From Cudoniella acicularis (Eukaryota > Ascomycota > Leotiomycetes > Helotiales > Helotiaceae): a stretch of 16,194 nt of DNA. The notes under the pieces were generated by a model, which did not search any database, was not told where the DNA came from, and saw only the letters and a program-made list of their open reading frames with translations. Positions 8,574 through 16,194 of this stretch are shown here, in pieces (within the stretch, counting starts at the first letter, position 1; the number at the start of each line of letters is the position of its first letter). A program made the translations under genes and the position numbers. Location: NCBI GenBank assembly GCA_013054445.1, contig JAAMPI010001306.1:1-16194 (forward strand), read 5' to 3'.

Positions 8574-10530
8574 ATGGGCATCAACCTTCACCATTTCTTG
8601 CTCAGCGCTCTGGCAATGTCAGTCCCCCTCGCCCGGACAGCAGCAGTATCTTCAGCCAATGCCTCAGCAGCATGCCAATTCATCTCCGCAACCGGCACAG
8701 AGACCCTAACTTTGCAAGCCGATGCGCTCAACCCGCAATGGATCAACGCTCAGAGTCATTACTGGAACGCCGGAAACGCTGACCTGTACCCAGCCTGCGC
8801 CGTCTTCCCTACCTCCGCCGAAGAAGTATCCCAGATCGTTTCCATCTTGCAGAACAATACTGGTGTAACTTTTGCCGTCAAGAGTGGTGGCCATAACCCT
8901 AATGTTGGATTTTCTTCTGTGGATGGAGGTGTGCTTATTTCCATGAGTAATCTCTCGTCCACGGTCTTGTCGCAGGATCAGACGACGGTGGATATAGGGC
9001 CCGGTGCGAGATGGGTTGAGGTTGCTGAGGCGCTGGATTCGAGTGGGGTGACAGTTGTTAGTGGTCGTCTTGGTGAGTATTATCCCCTCTTTGAGACGAA
9101 AAATTGGTAATCCTGGGTGTGAATTTCTAGGTGATGTTGGTGTTGGAGGACTCACATTAGGTGGAGGATTGAGCTTTCTCAGTGCTGAGTATGGCTTGGT
9201 GTGTGACAATGTGGTCAATTATGAAGTTGTTCTTGCGAACGCTTCGATTGTCAATGCCAATGCTTTTACCAATTCTGATCTATACTGGGCGCTCAAAGGA
9301 GGTGGAAACCAATTTGGTGCGTCCCTTTACTCATTGTGAAATCTCATCACTTACACCAACTGAGGTATCGTGACCAAGTTTACCATGAAAACGCACCCCA
9401 TTGGTCAAGTTCGTCTGATCACCACAAATCAGATTCAGAATTCTCCAAGCTGATATTTCTAGATCTGGGGTGGCATCCGATCATACGCGGCGACAGAGGC
9501 TGCTGCAATTCTGAACGCGACGCAAGACTTCACTGTTAACTACTACAAGGATCCAAAGGCTGCTGTGATTGTGACAGGAGAAATAACTATCGAGAATCTC
9601 CTAGAGACTTTTATTGTTTTCTTCTTCTACGATGGGCCTAGCCCACCCGCTGGTGTCTTCGACGAATTTAATGCCATCCCATTCCTCACCGATGGCACGA
9701 AAGTCCAGAGCTATTATGACTTGGTAGCTTACCCATCCTGATATAAATTCGATCTTTTCTGACCCAAATTTCAGATCAATAGCGGTGATAGCACCAATCT
9801 TTATGGGCTGCGATATCTCATTCGGGTACACTCCCAATTCATAACACAAAAGCCCTATATAGAAGATTAACTTGATATAGGCCACAACTCTTCCGAACCT
9901 CCCAAACGCGAATGGAAAAGCACTCTACAACTATCACTACAATGAATGGAGGAATTATGTGCTTACCGAAGGTGTGCTTCATCCAGGATTCATCTTCAGC
10001 CTCGCCTTCCAGCCCATGCCCTTCATCATTCCCGGTCACTCTGTCGCTGCCGGTGGAAACGCACTGGGAATGAACCCCGCTGAGGGCGACCGAATGTGTA
10101 AGTCTCAACTCCTCAGCGCAAAGTTCCCTTTTCATGCTTGATTCAATAGTCTAGAGACATGCATATATTCCTGAAAACTTTTAGATGAGGTATACTGACT
10201 CCGAGACGTTGACCTTTAGGGATGGAGTATGATATCTCGTGGCTGACAGCTGCGGGCGATGATTCTGCATACTCAATGGCGAGGAGCATCACAGCCACCA
10301 TTGATGAGTATGTCAAGACCACGTATGCTGGAATTCCGAATACTCATTATGGGTCCGGAGACCTGGAGGTTGAGGAGTATAACCCTATTTTCATGAATGA
10401 TGCTATGTATGACCAGAAGCCGTTGCAGAGTTATGAGAATAATGGGTTTGCCAAGCTGAAGGCTATCCAGCAGAGCGTAGATCCCAGTGGGCTCTTCCCG
10501 AATCGGACTGGTGGCTTCAAGTTCAGTTGA
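8574..10530 (+). CDS. Secreted BBE-like FAD-dependent oxidase (AA7-type), seven exons
   Basis: Exons: 8574-9072, 9131-9316, 9365-9408, 9463-9723, 9775-9825, 9881-10097 and 10220-10530; all six introns (48-122 bp) have GT...AG ends and phases agree, giving 522 aa. The ATG at 8574 starts a signal peptide ([20 protein letters not shown]). The FAD_binding_4 domain includes [14 protein letters not shown], where His107 is the expected covalent 8-alpha-histidyl FAD link, and [15 protein letters not shown] after intron 1. The C-terminal BBE domain contains [15 protein letters not shown]. The second Cys attachment site of bicovalent family members is absent: the stretch is [10 protein letters not shown]. 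These enzymes oxidise oligosaccharides, alkaloids or other secondary metabolites and release H2O2. Substrate here is unknown. Several introns carry in-frame stops, so splicing is required. Converges with the gene at 10614-11103. Confidence 0.9.
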
Positions 10531-10613
10531 GCTCAACATAGGCGAGGAAATTGATTATATTACATTTTTGAAATTATTAAAATGCTCCGACCAGAAATTA
10601 CTTCATGATACTT

Positions 10614-11103
10614 TCAAACACCCCCAACGAAAATCTTACTCTTTACAGTTTTGCTTGCTGCATCATCAAGTAGCACCTTCACTACAATAGAAGAAGCCTG
10701 ACTCGTTGTCACACTCCCCTCAAACAGTGTGTAATTCCCAGCCGTGCCATACGTAGTCATCTCAACAGTCGCGTTCGTGATTTTATTCGTAATATCCCCA
10801 GCCTGGCTTGTTGGAACATACAATACGTCGGCCATGCTACTACTACAAGAAAGGGAAGTAAGAGCAGCACCTCTGATGACAATTTCATTGGTGGCACGGG
10901 TTACGGTTGGTTGAGCGGGAGGAATGAAGATCTCGCCGTTGATTGGGTAGGTGATGTCTTCGAAATTTAGTGATGTGGTGCCTGGGGAGGAAATGGAGCT
11001 GTTGAAGGGCCAGTAGATAGTGCTACCGAAAATAGAGGTGCCACTTCCAGATGTTGTGTTGGTGGTTTGAGTGGTCGAGTTGATACCCGATGACGTGTTA
11101 CTT
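10614..11103 (-). pseudogene. Ser/Thr-rich unknown protein lacking an identifiable 5' end
   Basis: One open segment of 162 codons plus stop on the minus strand, starting right after a plausible 3' splice site (TTTTTTAG at 11104-11111) preceded by an in-frame stop. The deduced product has a Ser/Thr/Asn-rich N-terminal part with several NXS/T sequons, such as NSTTQ and NTTSG. A more ordered C-terminal part follows (for example EIVIRGAALTSL and ASSIVVKVLLDD) and ends in KSKIFVGGV. This suggests a secreted or wall-associated protein. I searched the 500 bp upstream by eye and found no ATG exon of fitting phase (two leftover bases) that would encode a signal peptide. Either the first exon was lost, lies further away, or the gene is decayed. 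I do not recognise a family. Tail-to-tail with the oxidase gene, 83 bp apart. Confidence 0.5.
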
Positions 11104-11104
11104 C

Positions 11105-12229
11105 TAAAAAAGAATATTCAATGCAAGAGGGTGTTTTAATGTAGCAATAAGCGGAACGAGCAACGAATGATGGAATAAAGGAAATGAAATTCAAAGGGAC
11201 GAATCGAGGTATAAGGAGACATGCGGTTCATGATAAGTTTTCTTCTAAGAGATCTTGAAATTTATTGAATTTCTATGTTTTCGCAAAATCGTTTCTTAGA
11301 ATTACATAGCAATGTGACGTAGTAACACTTGAGAAGAAAAAACCAATTAAAAAAAGACAGAATATCTATCCTGGGTCCTTAGCGATAGGATCTATTTTTT
11401 ATCAATATGCCAATACATAATAATACGATTGTGTACACTACTCTATAAATCGCTACCTATTCAAACCCGCTTGCACTTTAAAATAAAAGTTTACCACTGA
11501 CCTACAATGCGCCCCTGAAATATCCTACTACCCTTCCTTAAAATAAGCGAATCAACCTCTGAAGCCCTCCTGCGCGCATAAAGCATCCAGCATCCAGCAT
11601 CCCCCGATCCTCCGACCCCAGAGGATCACTAAAAATCAGATGAACCTCAACCTCAAACATCTTCCTATTTATCGCGCACCTCTCTTTTCTACCCTAAACT
11701 CCACACATAGTTGCGCAAAGTCGCTACGTTGGAAACGACCCTCATTTACATTTTTGATCCCGCATTACACGTTCAGAAGCGGCGAAATCCGCACGATTTT
11801 TCTAGGAAAATGTTCGGGCTGTTTAAGCAATTTAATGCGGGGAAGGTGGAAGCGGCGATGTTTCCACCAGATTGATTATTTTCCGCATGAACCACAACCG
11901 CGGAGGATCGTCGGAATCCTACAAACCAACAAATTGAAACGAAACGAGATGAATTTCTGGCCTTCTGGCCCAGGCCTAACTTTGTGGGTTGGCGGTCATG
12001 TTGGACGGATCGCTGAATGTATATGTTCTGTTCACTTTTCCCTTCTCTTTCTGATTGTTACACATCACCACGCTCTTTTACCACTCTACACTCACTCATT
12101 CAAAATTCGCATCATTGCGACTTCCATTCATTTCAATTATCTATCTTCATCGCTTTTCGGTTTTCACCCCGCTAGATCCTGAAAGTGACGTCAACCCTCC
12201 ACGCATCTAAAATTCCCAACATACCCAAA
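11105..12229. other. Intergenic region and promoter of the small secreted protein gene
   Basis: No supported gene; the long open frame through 11640-12182 has no family resemblance and covers typical promoter sequence. Contents: AT-rich part to about 11480; a 7-bp tandem repeat GCATCCA (about 2.8 copies, 11583-11602); a hairpin GATCCTC/GAGGATC at 11606-11627; then a pyrimidine-rich stretch (about 12030-12170) typical of fungal transcription start regions; and a perfect CRE-like TGACGTCA at 12186-12193. Confidence 0.5.
12186..12193. promoter_or_regulatory. CRE-like bZIP site TGACGTCA
   Basis: A perfect 8-bp ATF/CREB palindrome lies 37 bp upstream of the start codon of the small secreted protein, just after a pyrimidine-rich tract. 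Fungal ATF/CREB-type bZIP regulators bind this sequence. It may fall in the 5' leader and not the promoter; function is inferred. Confidence 0.35.
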
Positions 12230-12499
12230 ATGCAACTCTCCCAACATATCCTTCTGTTCCTCACAGCAGTCCCGCTCATATCCGCGAAATGCATTCCTTA
12301 CGGTATCGGCCCCGAAGACACCGGAAACATCACATGGGCTTTTCCTGGCTGCACTGAAGTACCTGATACGGTCACGTCAACGGCTCTTGTGGTTTCTACC
12401 GCTCCAACTACTTTGTTGACGATTTCCAGGACGAGAACGAAGGGGAAATGGGGGAGACCGACAATGATGCCTGATGGGCACATTCGGCCGATCTTTTGA
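12230..12499 (+). CDS. Small secreted protein, 89 aa, unknown function
   Basis: The ATG at 12230 (context ACCCAAAATGC) starts a clear signal peptide, MQLSQHILLFLTAVPLISA, with likely cleavage before KCIPYG. The mature peptide is about 70 residues with only two cysteines (in KCIPYG and FPGCTE), about 17 residues apart and able to form one disulfide. One N-glycosylation sequon NIT lies between them. A Thr/Val/Ala-rich middle and a basic tail (RTRTKGKWGRP) follow, ending in HIRPIF. No intron needed. I recognise no domain. Such a profile is common among fungal effector candidates and other secreted orphan proteins; role not shown by the sequence. A non-ATG extension upstream is not supported. Confidence 0.65.
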   Translation: MQLSQHILLFLTAVPLISAKCIPYGIGPEDTGNITWAFPGCTEVPDTVTSTALVVSTAPTTLLTISRTRTKGKWGRPTMMPDGHIRPIF

Positions 12500-13480
12500 G
12501 TGTCAAAGAGGTGCTGAAACTTTGGACTGGACTCTAACTACGCTTGAGTTTTTGGATTTTGGGACTCGTTTATGATATCAAGGTGTTTGGTTTTATGTTT
12601 TATTTTTCATGTTGGACCACTGCTGTGCAAGTTCCTTAGACAGCTGGGTGGAGTTTACAGAGAGAAACACGACATACATTGGGTGGCATAGTCGTTGAAC
12701 GACAAGTCAGAATGGAGGCACGGTGCTGGGCACCAAACTCCGGTATATCAGGGTACACCACGAGTGATGAAACTCTGAAGCACGCTTTGGGAGTCGCAAA
12801 TCGGACATTTTCGCTATTTTCCTTTCATATCATTCTTCTTCTCCACGAATGCTGCAGAGATAGGTTTTTGGATGGTTCAGGCGTTGTCGAATTTCAGAAT
12901 ACTTGGTATTCCAAAATCTTTTCATGTCTGTGACCCCCCTGTAAGGGTGTGAATACTCAAAGTGCTTAAGTCTCAAAAACACATATATCGTATCGCAATG
13001 TGATAGTAAAGAACGTGTAGCCTCCGTACAGCCATTCATCTAGAATCATTTCAGCCTTCCTATCTCCTTTCTCGCAGCCCATAATCTACCTTGCTTTTTG
13101 TTTACCAAGCCTTTATAAACAACCTTCTCCCCTTATTCTTTGCTAACATTGGCCCACGGTCCCCACAACTAAAGTTGCGAACAAGCTTCTTACAATGTTA
13201 TACCTACCGCTTGGCCTTCGTCAGTCCTGTGCCTTCAGGCTATGTCGTGCATTACGTTTGAAATTATTCCGTACCATTTTGGGCCAACCTAGAGAAGCAG
13301 GAGTCATGATTTCTAGCTAGCCTTGTGAGCTAGCAAAATTGAAACCAAATTTCGAGCTTGTATAAAAGTAGGGAATATTTGCGAATACGAATAGTTCATG
13401 AATTGACTGCAATTCCTGAGTGTGTGAGGTGGAAAAATTGGACACCGCAAGGTATGCCTAAATTGGGTCTAATTTATTGC
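12500..13480. other. Intergenic region, no supported gene
   Basis: Only short open frames without family resemblance. The left part should hold the 3' end of the small secreted protein transcript. A CCCCAC word at 13161-13166 (GTGGGG on the other strand) matches the CreA consensus, and CTAGCC at 13317-13322 (GGCTAG on the other strand) matches the XlnR-type core. Both motifs are too short to mean much alone. Confidence 0.45.
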
Positions 13481-13490
13481 TGAATGCAAA

Positions 13491-13566
13491 GCGGGGGTGG
13501 TCCCGAAAATCGCGATCATAGGAGAGAGTTTATAGAAGGCTCCAAGTCAACCAATATTATAAAGCA
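13491..13566 (+). promoter_or_regulatory. Proximal promoter of the GH62 gene
   Basis: Upstream of the ATG at 13651 are a CreA-type GCGGGG (13491-13496), a CCAAT box (13551-13555) and TATA-like TATAAAG (about 13558-13564), in an order usual for carbon-regulated fungal hydrolase genes. This suggests glucose repression and CCAAT-complex input, by inference. Confidence 0.4.
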
Positions 13567-13650
13567 GGATGGCCGCACACCGCATAATAACACATGGTGG
13601 CCTTTGAAATTTGTTTCTTCGACGACCTTCTGTGCTGCAACGTTGGCGAG

Positions 13651-14721
13651 ATGCTGTCTTTAATCTTCGTGTTTGCAGCAGCAGTATACGCCGCATCCAC
13701 CAACATTTTATCATCAAATGAATTCACCTTCGAAGCTTTCGTCCCAGTTACCAGTAGAGAGACATCAAGTCTGCCTAGCAGCTTCAAATGGACTTCTTCC
13801 GCCGCATTGATTGGTCCCAAGGACGATTCCAGAAAAATCGCTGGAATCAAAGATCCCTCTGTCATCGAAGTCAACGGCACATACCATGTATTCGCCAGTA
13901 CCGCTCAATCTTCAGGCTATAACCTCGTCTACTTCAGCTTCACCGATATCGATAAAGCCAACTCCGCCACATTCCACTACCTCGACCAGACGCCGATTGG
14001 TACAGGCTACCGCGCTGCTCCCCAGATCTTCCATTTCCAACCACAAAGCCTCTGGTACCTCGTTTACCAGAACGGAAATGCTGCTTACTCCACCAACAAA
14101 GACATTAATAACCCAGCCGGGTGGACGGCAGGAACGAACTTTTTCAGCAGCGAGCCCAGCATCATCTCCCAAAATATCGGCAGTGGATATTGGGTCGACA
14201 TGTGGACCATCTGCAATACTTCAGACTGCTACCTCTTCTCGTCCGACGACAACGGTCACTTGTATCGCTCATCGACATCTCTGAGCAGCTTTCCCAAAGG
14301 CATGGGCAACACCGTTATCGCCAAGTCAGGCGACTCAGGGAAAAACAGCTTATTTGAGGCCTCATGCGTTTACAACGTGGGCGGTGGCCAGTATCTTCTC
14401 ATCGTGGAGGCCATAGGCAGCGACGGCAATCGTTATTTCCGGTCATGGACTTCAACCAGTCTCTCTGGGACATGGATTGCTCTCGCAGACAGCCAAACAA
14501 ACCCTTTTGCTCGATCCAACAATGTGGTGTTCAGCGGGACTGCATGGACTAAGAGTATTAGCCATGGAGAGATGGTGCGCACACAGCCCGATCAGACGAT
14601 GACGATTGCTCCGTGCGATTTGCGATTTCTCTACCAAGGAGTGGACCCGAGTTCATCTGCTTCATATAACACGTTGCCTTGGAAGCTTGGTCTTATCACA
14701 CAGACTAACCAGGCTTGCTGA
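13651..14721 (+). CDS. GH62 alpha-L-arabinofuranosidase, secreted
   Basis: Releases arabinose side chains from arabinoxylan and arabinan outside the cell. The chosen ATG gives a signal peptide (MLSLIFVFAAAVYAA) and a 356-aa protein; an in-frame ATG 57 bp upstream would put a Cys-rich non-signal stretch in front and is less likely. GH62 landmarks: LPSSFKWTSS, IKDPSV (Asp68, expected catalytic base), GTGYRAAPQIFHF, GYWVDMW (Asp183, expected pKa-modulating acid), LFEASC (Glu236, expected general acid), YFRSWTS, GTAWTKSISHGEM and LPWKLGLITQTNQAC. There is no CBM1 module and no intron. The Cys that often precedes LPSSFKW in relatives is Ser here, while the C-terminal Cys remains; the mature chain has an odd cysteine count of five (including one in EASC). 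Family assignment is firm. Confidence 0.95.
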   Translation: MLSLIFVFAAAVYAASTNILSSNEFTFEAFVPVTSRETSSLPSSFKWTSSAALIGPKDDSRKIAGIKDPSVIEVNGTYHVFASTAQSSGYNLVYFSFTDIDKANSATFHYLDQTPIGTGYRAAPQIFHFQPQSLWYLVYQNGNAAYSTNKDINNPAGWTAGTNFFSSEPSIISQNIGSGYWVDMWTICNTSDCYLFSSDDNGHLYRSSTSLSSFPKGMGNTVIAKSGDSGKNSLFEASCVYNVGGGQYLLIVEAIGSDGNRYFRSWTSTSLSGTWIALADSQTNPFARSNNVVFSGTAWTKSISHGEMVRTQPDQTMTIAPCDLRFLYQGVDPSSSASYNTLPWKLGLITQTNQAC

Positions 14722-15039
14722 AATCGCTGTTAGCTGTGGGCATTGAGAACAAGGAAAGCAGAAACAGGAGGGAGGTTTGGAAATAAGAACTTAAAATTTT
14801 TCAGATTGAGATATCACCTCCATTTTTATTGACCGCAATTCTTTATCTTAGCTCTGTACCTGGATATTTTGGGTGACGTCTCGCAACATGTAATTGGCTA
14901 GTTTCACTCAATTTTGTAATACTATCACCAAACACTTCAAAGGTTAACGACCTCAACCCCAGCTAAAGAACGAATAATTAAGTCAATCTTTAGAAATATA
15001 TTTCAGTCTTAGAAGAAAACCAATTATAGTAATTAATCA
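14722..15039. other. 3' flank of the GH62 gene
   Basis: No gene or defined repeat seen. AT-rich sequence that should contain the transcript end of the GH62 gene. Confidence 0.5.
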
Positions 15040-15650
15040 CCATGGTAAATCAGAATCCCTCGAGCTCGGACCGCTACCAAGCTCCCTTAGGACAGGATTA
15101 CTGCTTTAGGACGGCTCCTAGGGTAGGGAGCTGCCGACTTAGAGTATATATAGGCTTATAATTATGACTATGAGACGAGTTTCGACTCTTTTAGTCAATA
15201 GATATGGTTATAATAATTAAAAGACTAAGGAAATAGAGATTTATTATAAAATACGGAATTGTATTTCCGTTAATTTTCGCGCCTTCACGCCTAAGGCTCT
15301 ATAATTAAAGTATTCGCGATTTAAATCGCGACGATTTGTAGTTGCCCAGGAGCCTAAGGCTAAAATCGCTGATAATTAAAGCTAATTATTCGTAACTCTT
15401 GGCAGAGGCTCCTAGTCAGAGGCTCCCAAACTCCATCGCATCCCGTCCTGTCACGTGGAAGCCTCCCCTTAAGCTCCCAATCGGAGCCTCAGAGTCTCCT
15501 AGTCGAAGCTCTCAAGTCGCTTTAAATCGCTTCTATTTAAATGAAATAGCTAACTTAGCGCTATACTTCGGCTCCCAGGTTATTACTACTGTACTGCTAG
15601 TTAGAAGTTATTCAACAAGATAAATCACAATCCCCCGGAGCACGGGCCCG
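15040..15650. repeat. Repeat-like block, possible degraded transposon or solo LTR
   Basis: No coding capacity. GC-type words GGCTCC/GGAGCC and CTCCTAG recur many times in an AT-rich background. Near the edges lies a degenerate direct repeat of about 30 bp starting TAAATCA (15044 and 15621) and continuing AATCCC...CGGAGC/CGAGCTCGG...CCGC. A foldback AGCTCCCT...AGGGAGCT occurs at about 15080-15142, and a perfect 18-bp palindrome at 15314-15331. The sequence character differs from the flanking intergenic DNA. Element class and exact ends cannot be settled from one copy. Confidence 0.4.
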
Positions 15651-15752
15651 CACTAAACCCTCTTTGGCTCCCATTTCCTAATTCGGCTGCCCTTCAGGGG
15701 TCGAAAATCGAGGACTAAGTGTTAGAGGGAAGAGGTTTAATTAGGTTCTATT

Positions 15753-15774
15753 CCAATCCAATCCAATCCAATCC
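15753..15774. repeat. (CCAAT)n microsatellite
   Basis: Four tandem CCAAT units plus a partial one, followed by the related ATTCAATTCTATTCAAT. A simple repeat; it happens to supply CCAAT-box words but there is no sign that this is selected. Confidence 0.75.
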
Positions 15775-16030
15775 ATTCAATTCTATTCAATAGAGGTACA
15801 CTCTAATGCACGTGAAAGACCACATTCATCTCGCCACCTCTCGATACACTAATAACAGTGACCAAAATACCCGCCGGCTACTTTCCTTGCAGGTACTTGA
15901 ACATCACTACCCGCAAACTTCTCCCAGTTTATTTATCATCTCCCCACCTTCCAACTGCATTCTTCTCCAACAAATTCTTATAGCATGGAAATTAATCTCA
16001 CCTTCAAAACTCTATAACTTTAATTTTCAG

Positions 16031-16194
16031 TTCCTTCCAACAAGAAAAATTGCGATTCACATACTCCCAGCCCTCACAACATGCTTCCCCCCTCCCCCTC
16101 GCCGCCGAAGCTATACTAGCCCTCACAACCCCGAGTCTGGTGCTCTACGGCTATCCCGACGACACACGTCTCACGCTATGGAAAGAAGGCGGGA
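16031..16194 (+). CDS. Possible exon of an unidentified gene, runs off the window
   Basis: After a good 3' splice site (TTTAATTTTCAG ending at 16030) a frame stays open to the window edge: residues such as QQEKLRFTYSQPSQ, then AAEAILALTTPSLVLYGY and DDTRLTLWKEGG, a plausible globular stretch. An alternative frame, which would join in phase 0 to a 29-codon open stretch starting at ATG 15806 and ending at a GTACTT donor (15892-15893), is also open but Arg/Pro-rich and less protein-like. The right intron partner for the preferred frame was not found. Family unknown. Confidence 0.3.

Noticed and set aside
8706..9218. A 170-codon minus-strand frame inside the oxidase gene
   Set aside because: Shadow of exon 1 of the oxidase; the plus strand carries the family motifs.
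11810..11875. A 21-residue open frame starting MFGLFKQFNAGK in the leader region
   Set aside because: Could be a short upstream ORF, but nothing besides the ATG supports translation and the transcript start is unknown.
11640..12182. A 180-codon open frame on the plus strand upstream of the small secreted protein
   Set aside because: No family resemblance, promoter-like pyrimidine-rich DNA underneath, and ordinary chance length for this composition.
13157..13322. CreA and XlnR-like hexamers far upstream of GH62
   Set aside because: Single short motifs at 330-490 bp from the start occur often by chance; mentioned only as context.
13594..13650. An upstream in-frame ATG for GH62
   Set aside because: It would place a Cys-rich, acidic stretch before the signal peptide; the ATG at 13651 is a better secreted start.
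1..16194. CRISPR arrays, rRNA and tRNA genes
   Set aside because: No spaced repeat array, and no tRNA-like or rRNA-like segment was seen on reading the sequence.

Overview
The window looks like chromosomal DNA of a filamentous ascomycete (Pezizomycotina; the gene families would suit a plant-associated or saprotrophic leotiomycete, but that is a guess). The evidence is short spliceosomal introns of about 48-122 bp with GT...AG ends and some CTAAC-type branch points, a Zn2Cys6 regulator with a fungal-specific C-terminal domain, several secreted CAZyme-type proteins, AT-rich gene-free blocks and small non-autonomous transposons.

Layout. 1-1534 (+) is nearly all of a GH47 alpha-mannosidase whose 5' end lies outside the window. 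1757-1916 is a 160-bp TA-flanked MITE, followed by a hairpin-rich spacer. 2305-3121 (+) is a three-exon DJ-1/PfpI protein (Hsp31-like, putative class III glyoxalase). It converges on a two-exon Zn2Cys6 transcription factor at 3252-5156 (-). From about 5160 to 8570 there is a large AT-rich, gene-poor block. It contains a degenerate AT-rich relic (about 6620-7060) and a well-delimited hAT-type MITE (7457-7700) with a perfect 8-bp target duplication. 8574-10530 (+) is a seven-exon secreted BBE-like/AA7-type FAD oxidase with a striking palindrome cluster in its promoter. It converges on 10614-11103 (-), a Ser/Thr-rich unknown protein with no recognisable start. 12230-12499 (+) encodes an 89-residue small secreted protein. 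13651-14721 (+) is an intronless GH62 alpha-L-arabinofuranosidase. 15040-15650 is a repeat-like, probably transposon-derived block. An unidentified exon may begin at 16031 and run off the right edge.

Functional reading (inference). GH62 removes arabinose side chains from arabinoxylan. The AA7/BBE-like oxidase might oxidise released oligosaccharides or a secondary metabolite. The GH47 enzyme trims alpha-1,2-mannose from N-glycans or mannans. DJ-1 would protect against reactive carbonyls. The genes are interrupted by repeats and lie on both strands, so this resembles a loose accessory neighbourhood more than one tight cluster. I found no CRISPR array, rRNA or tRNA. No clearly new multi-gene system stands out. 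The best candidates for follow-up are the active-site changes in GH47, the two MITEs, the promoter palindromes, the small secreted protein and the start-less secreted-type gene.
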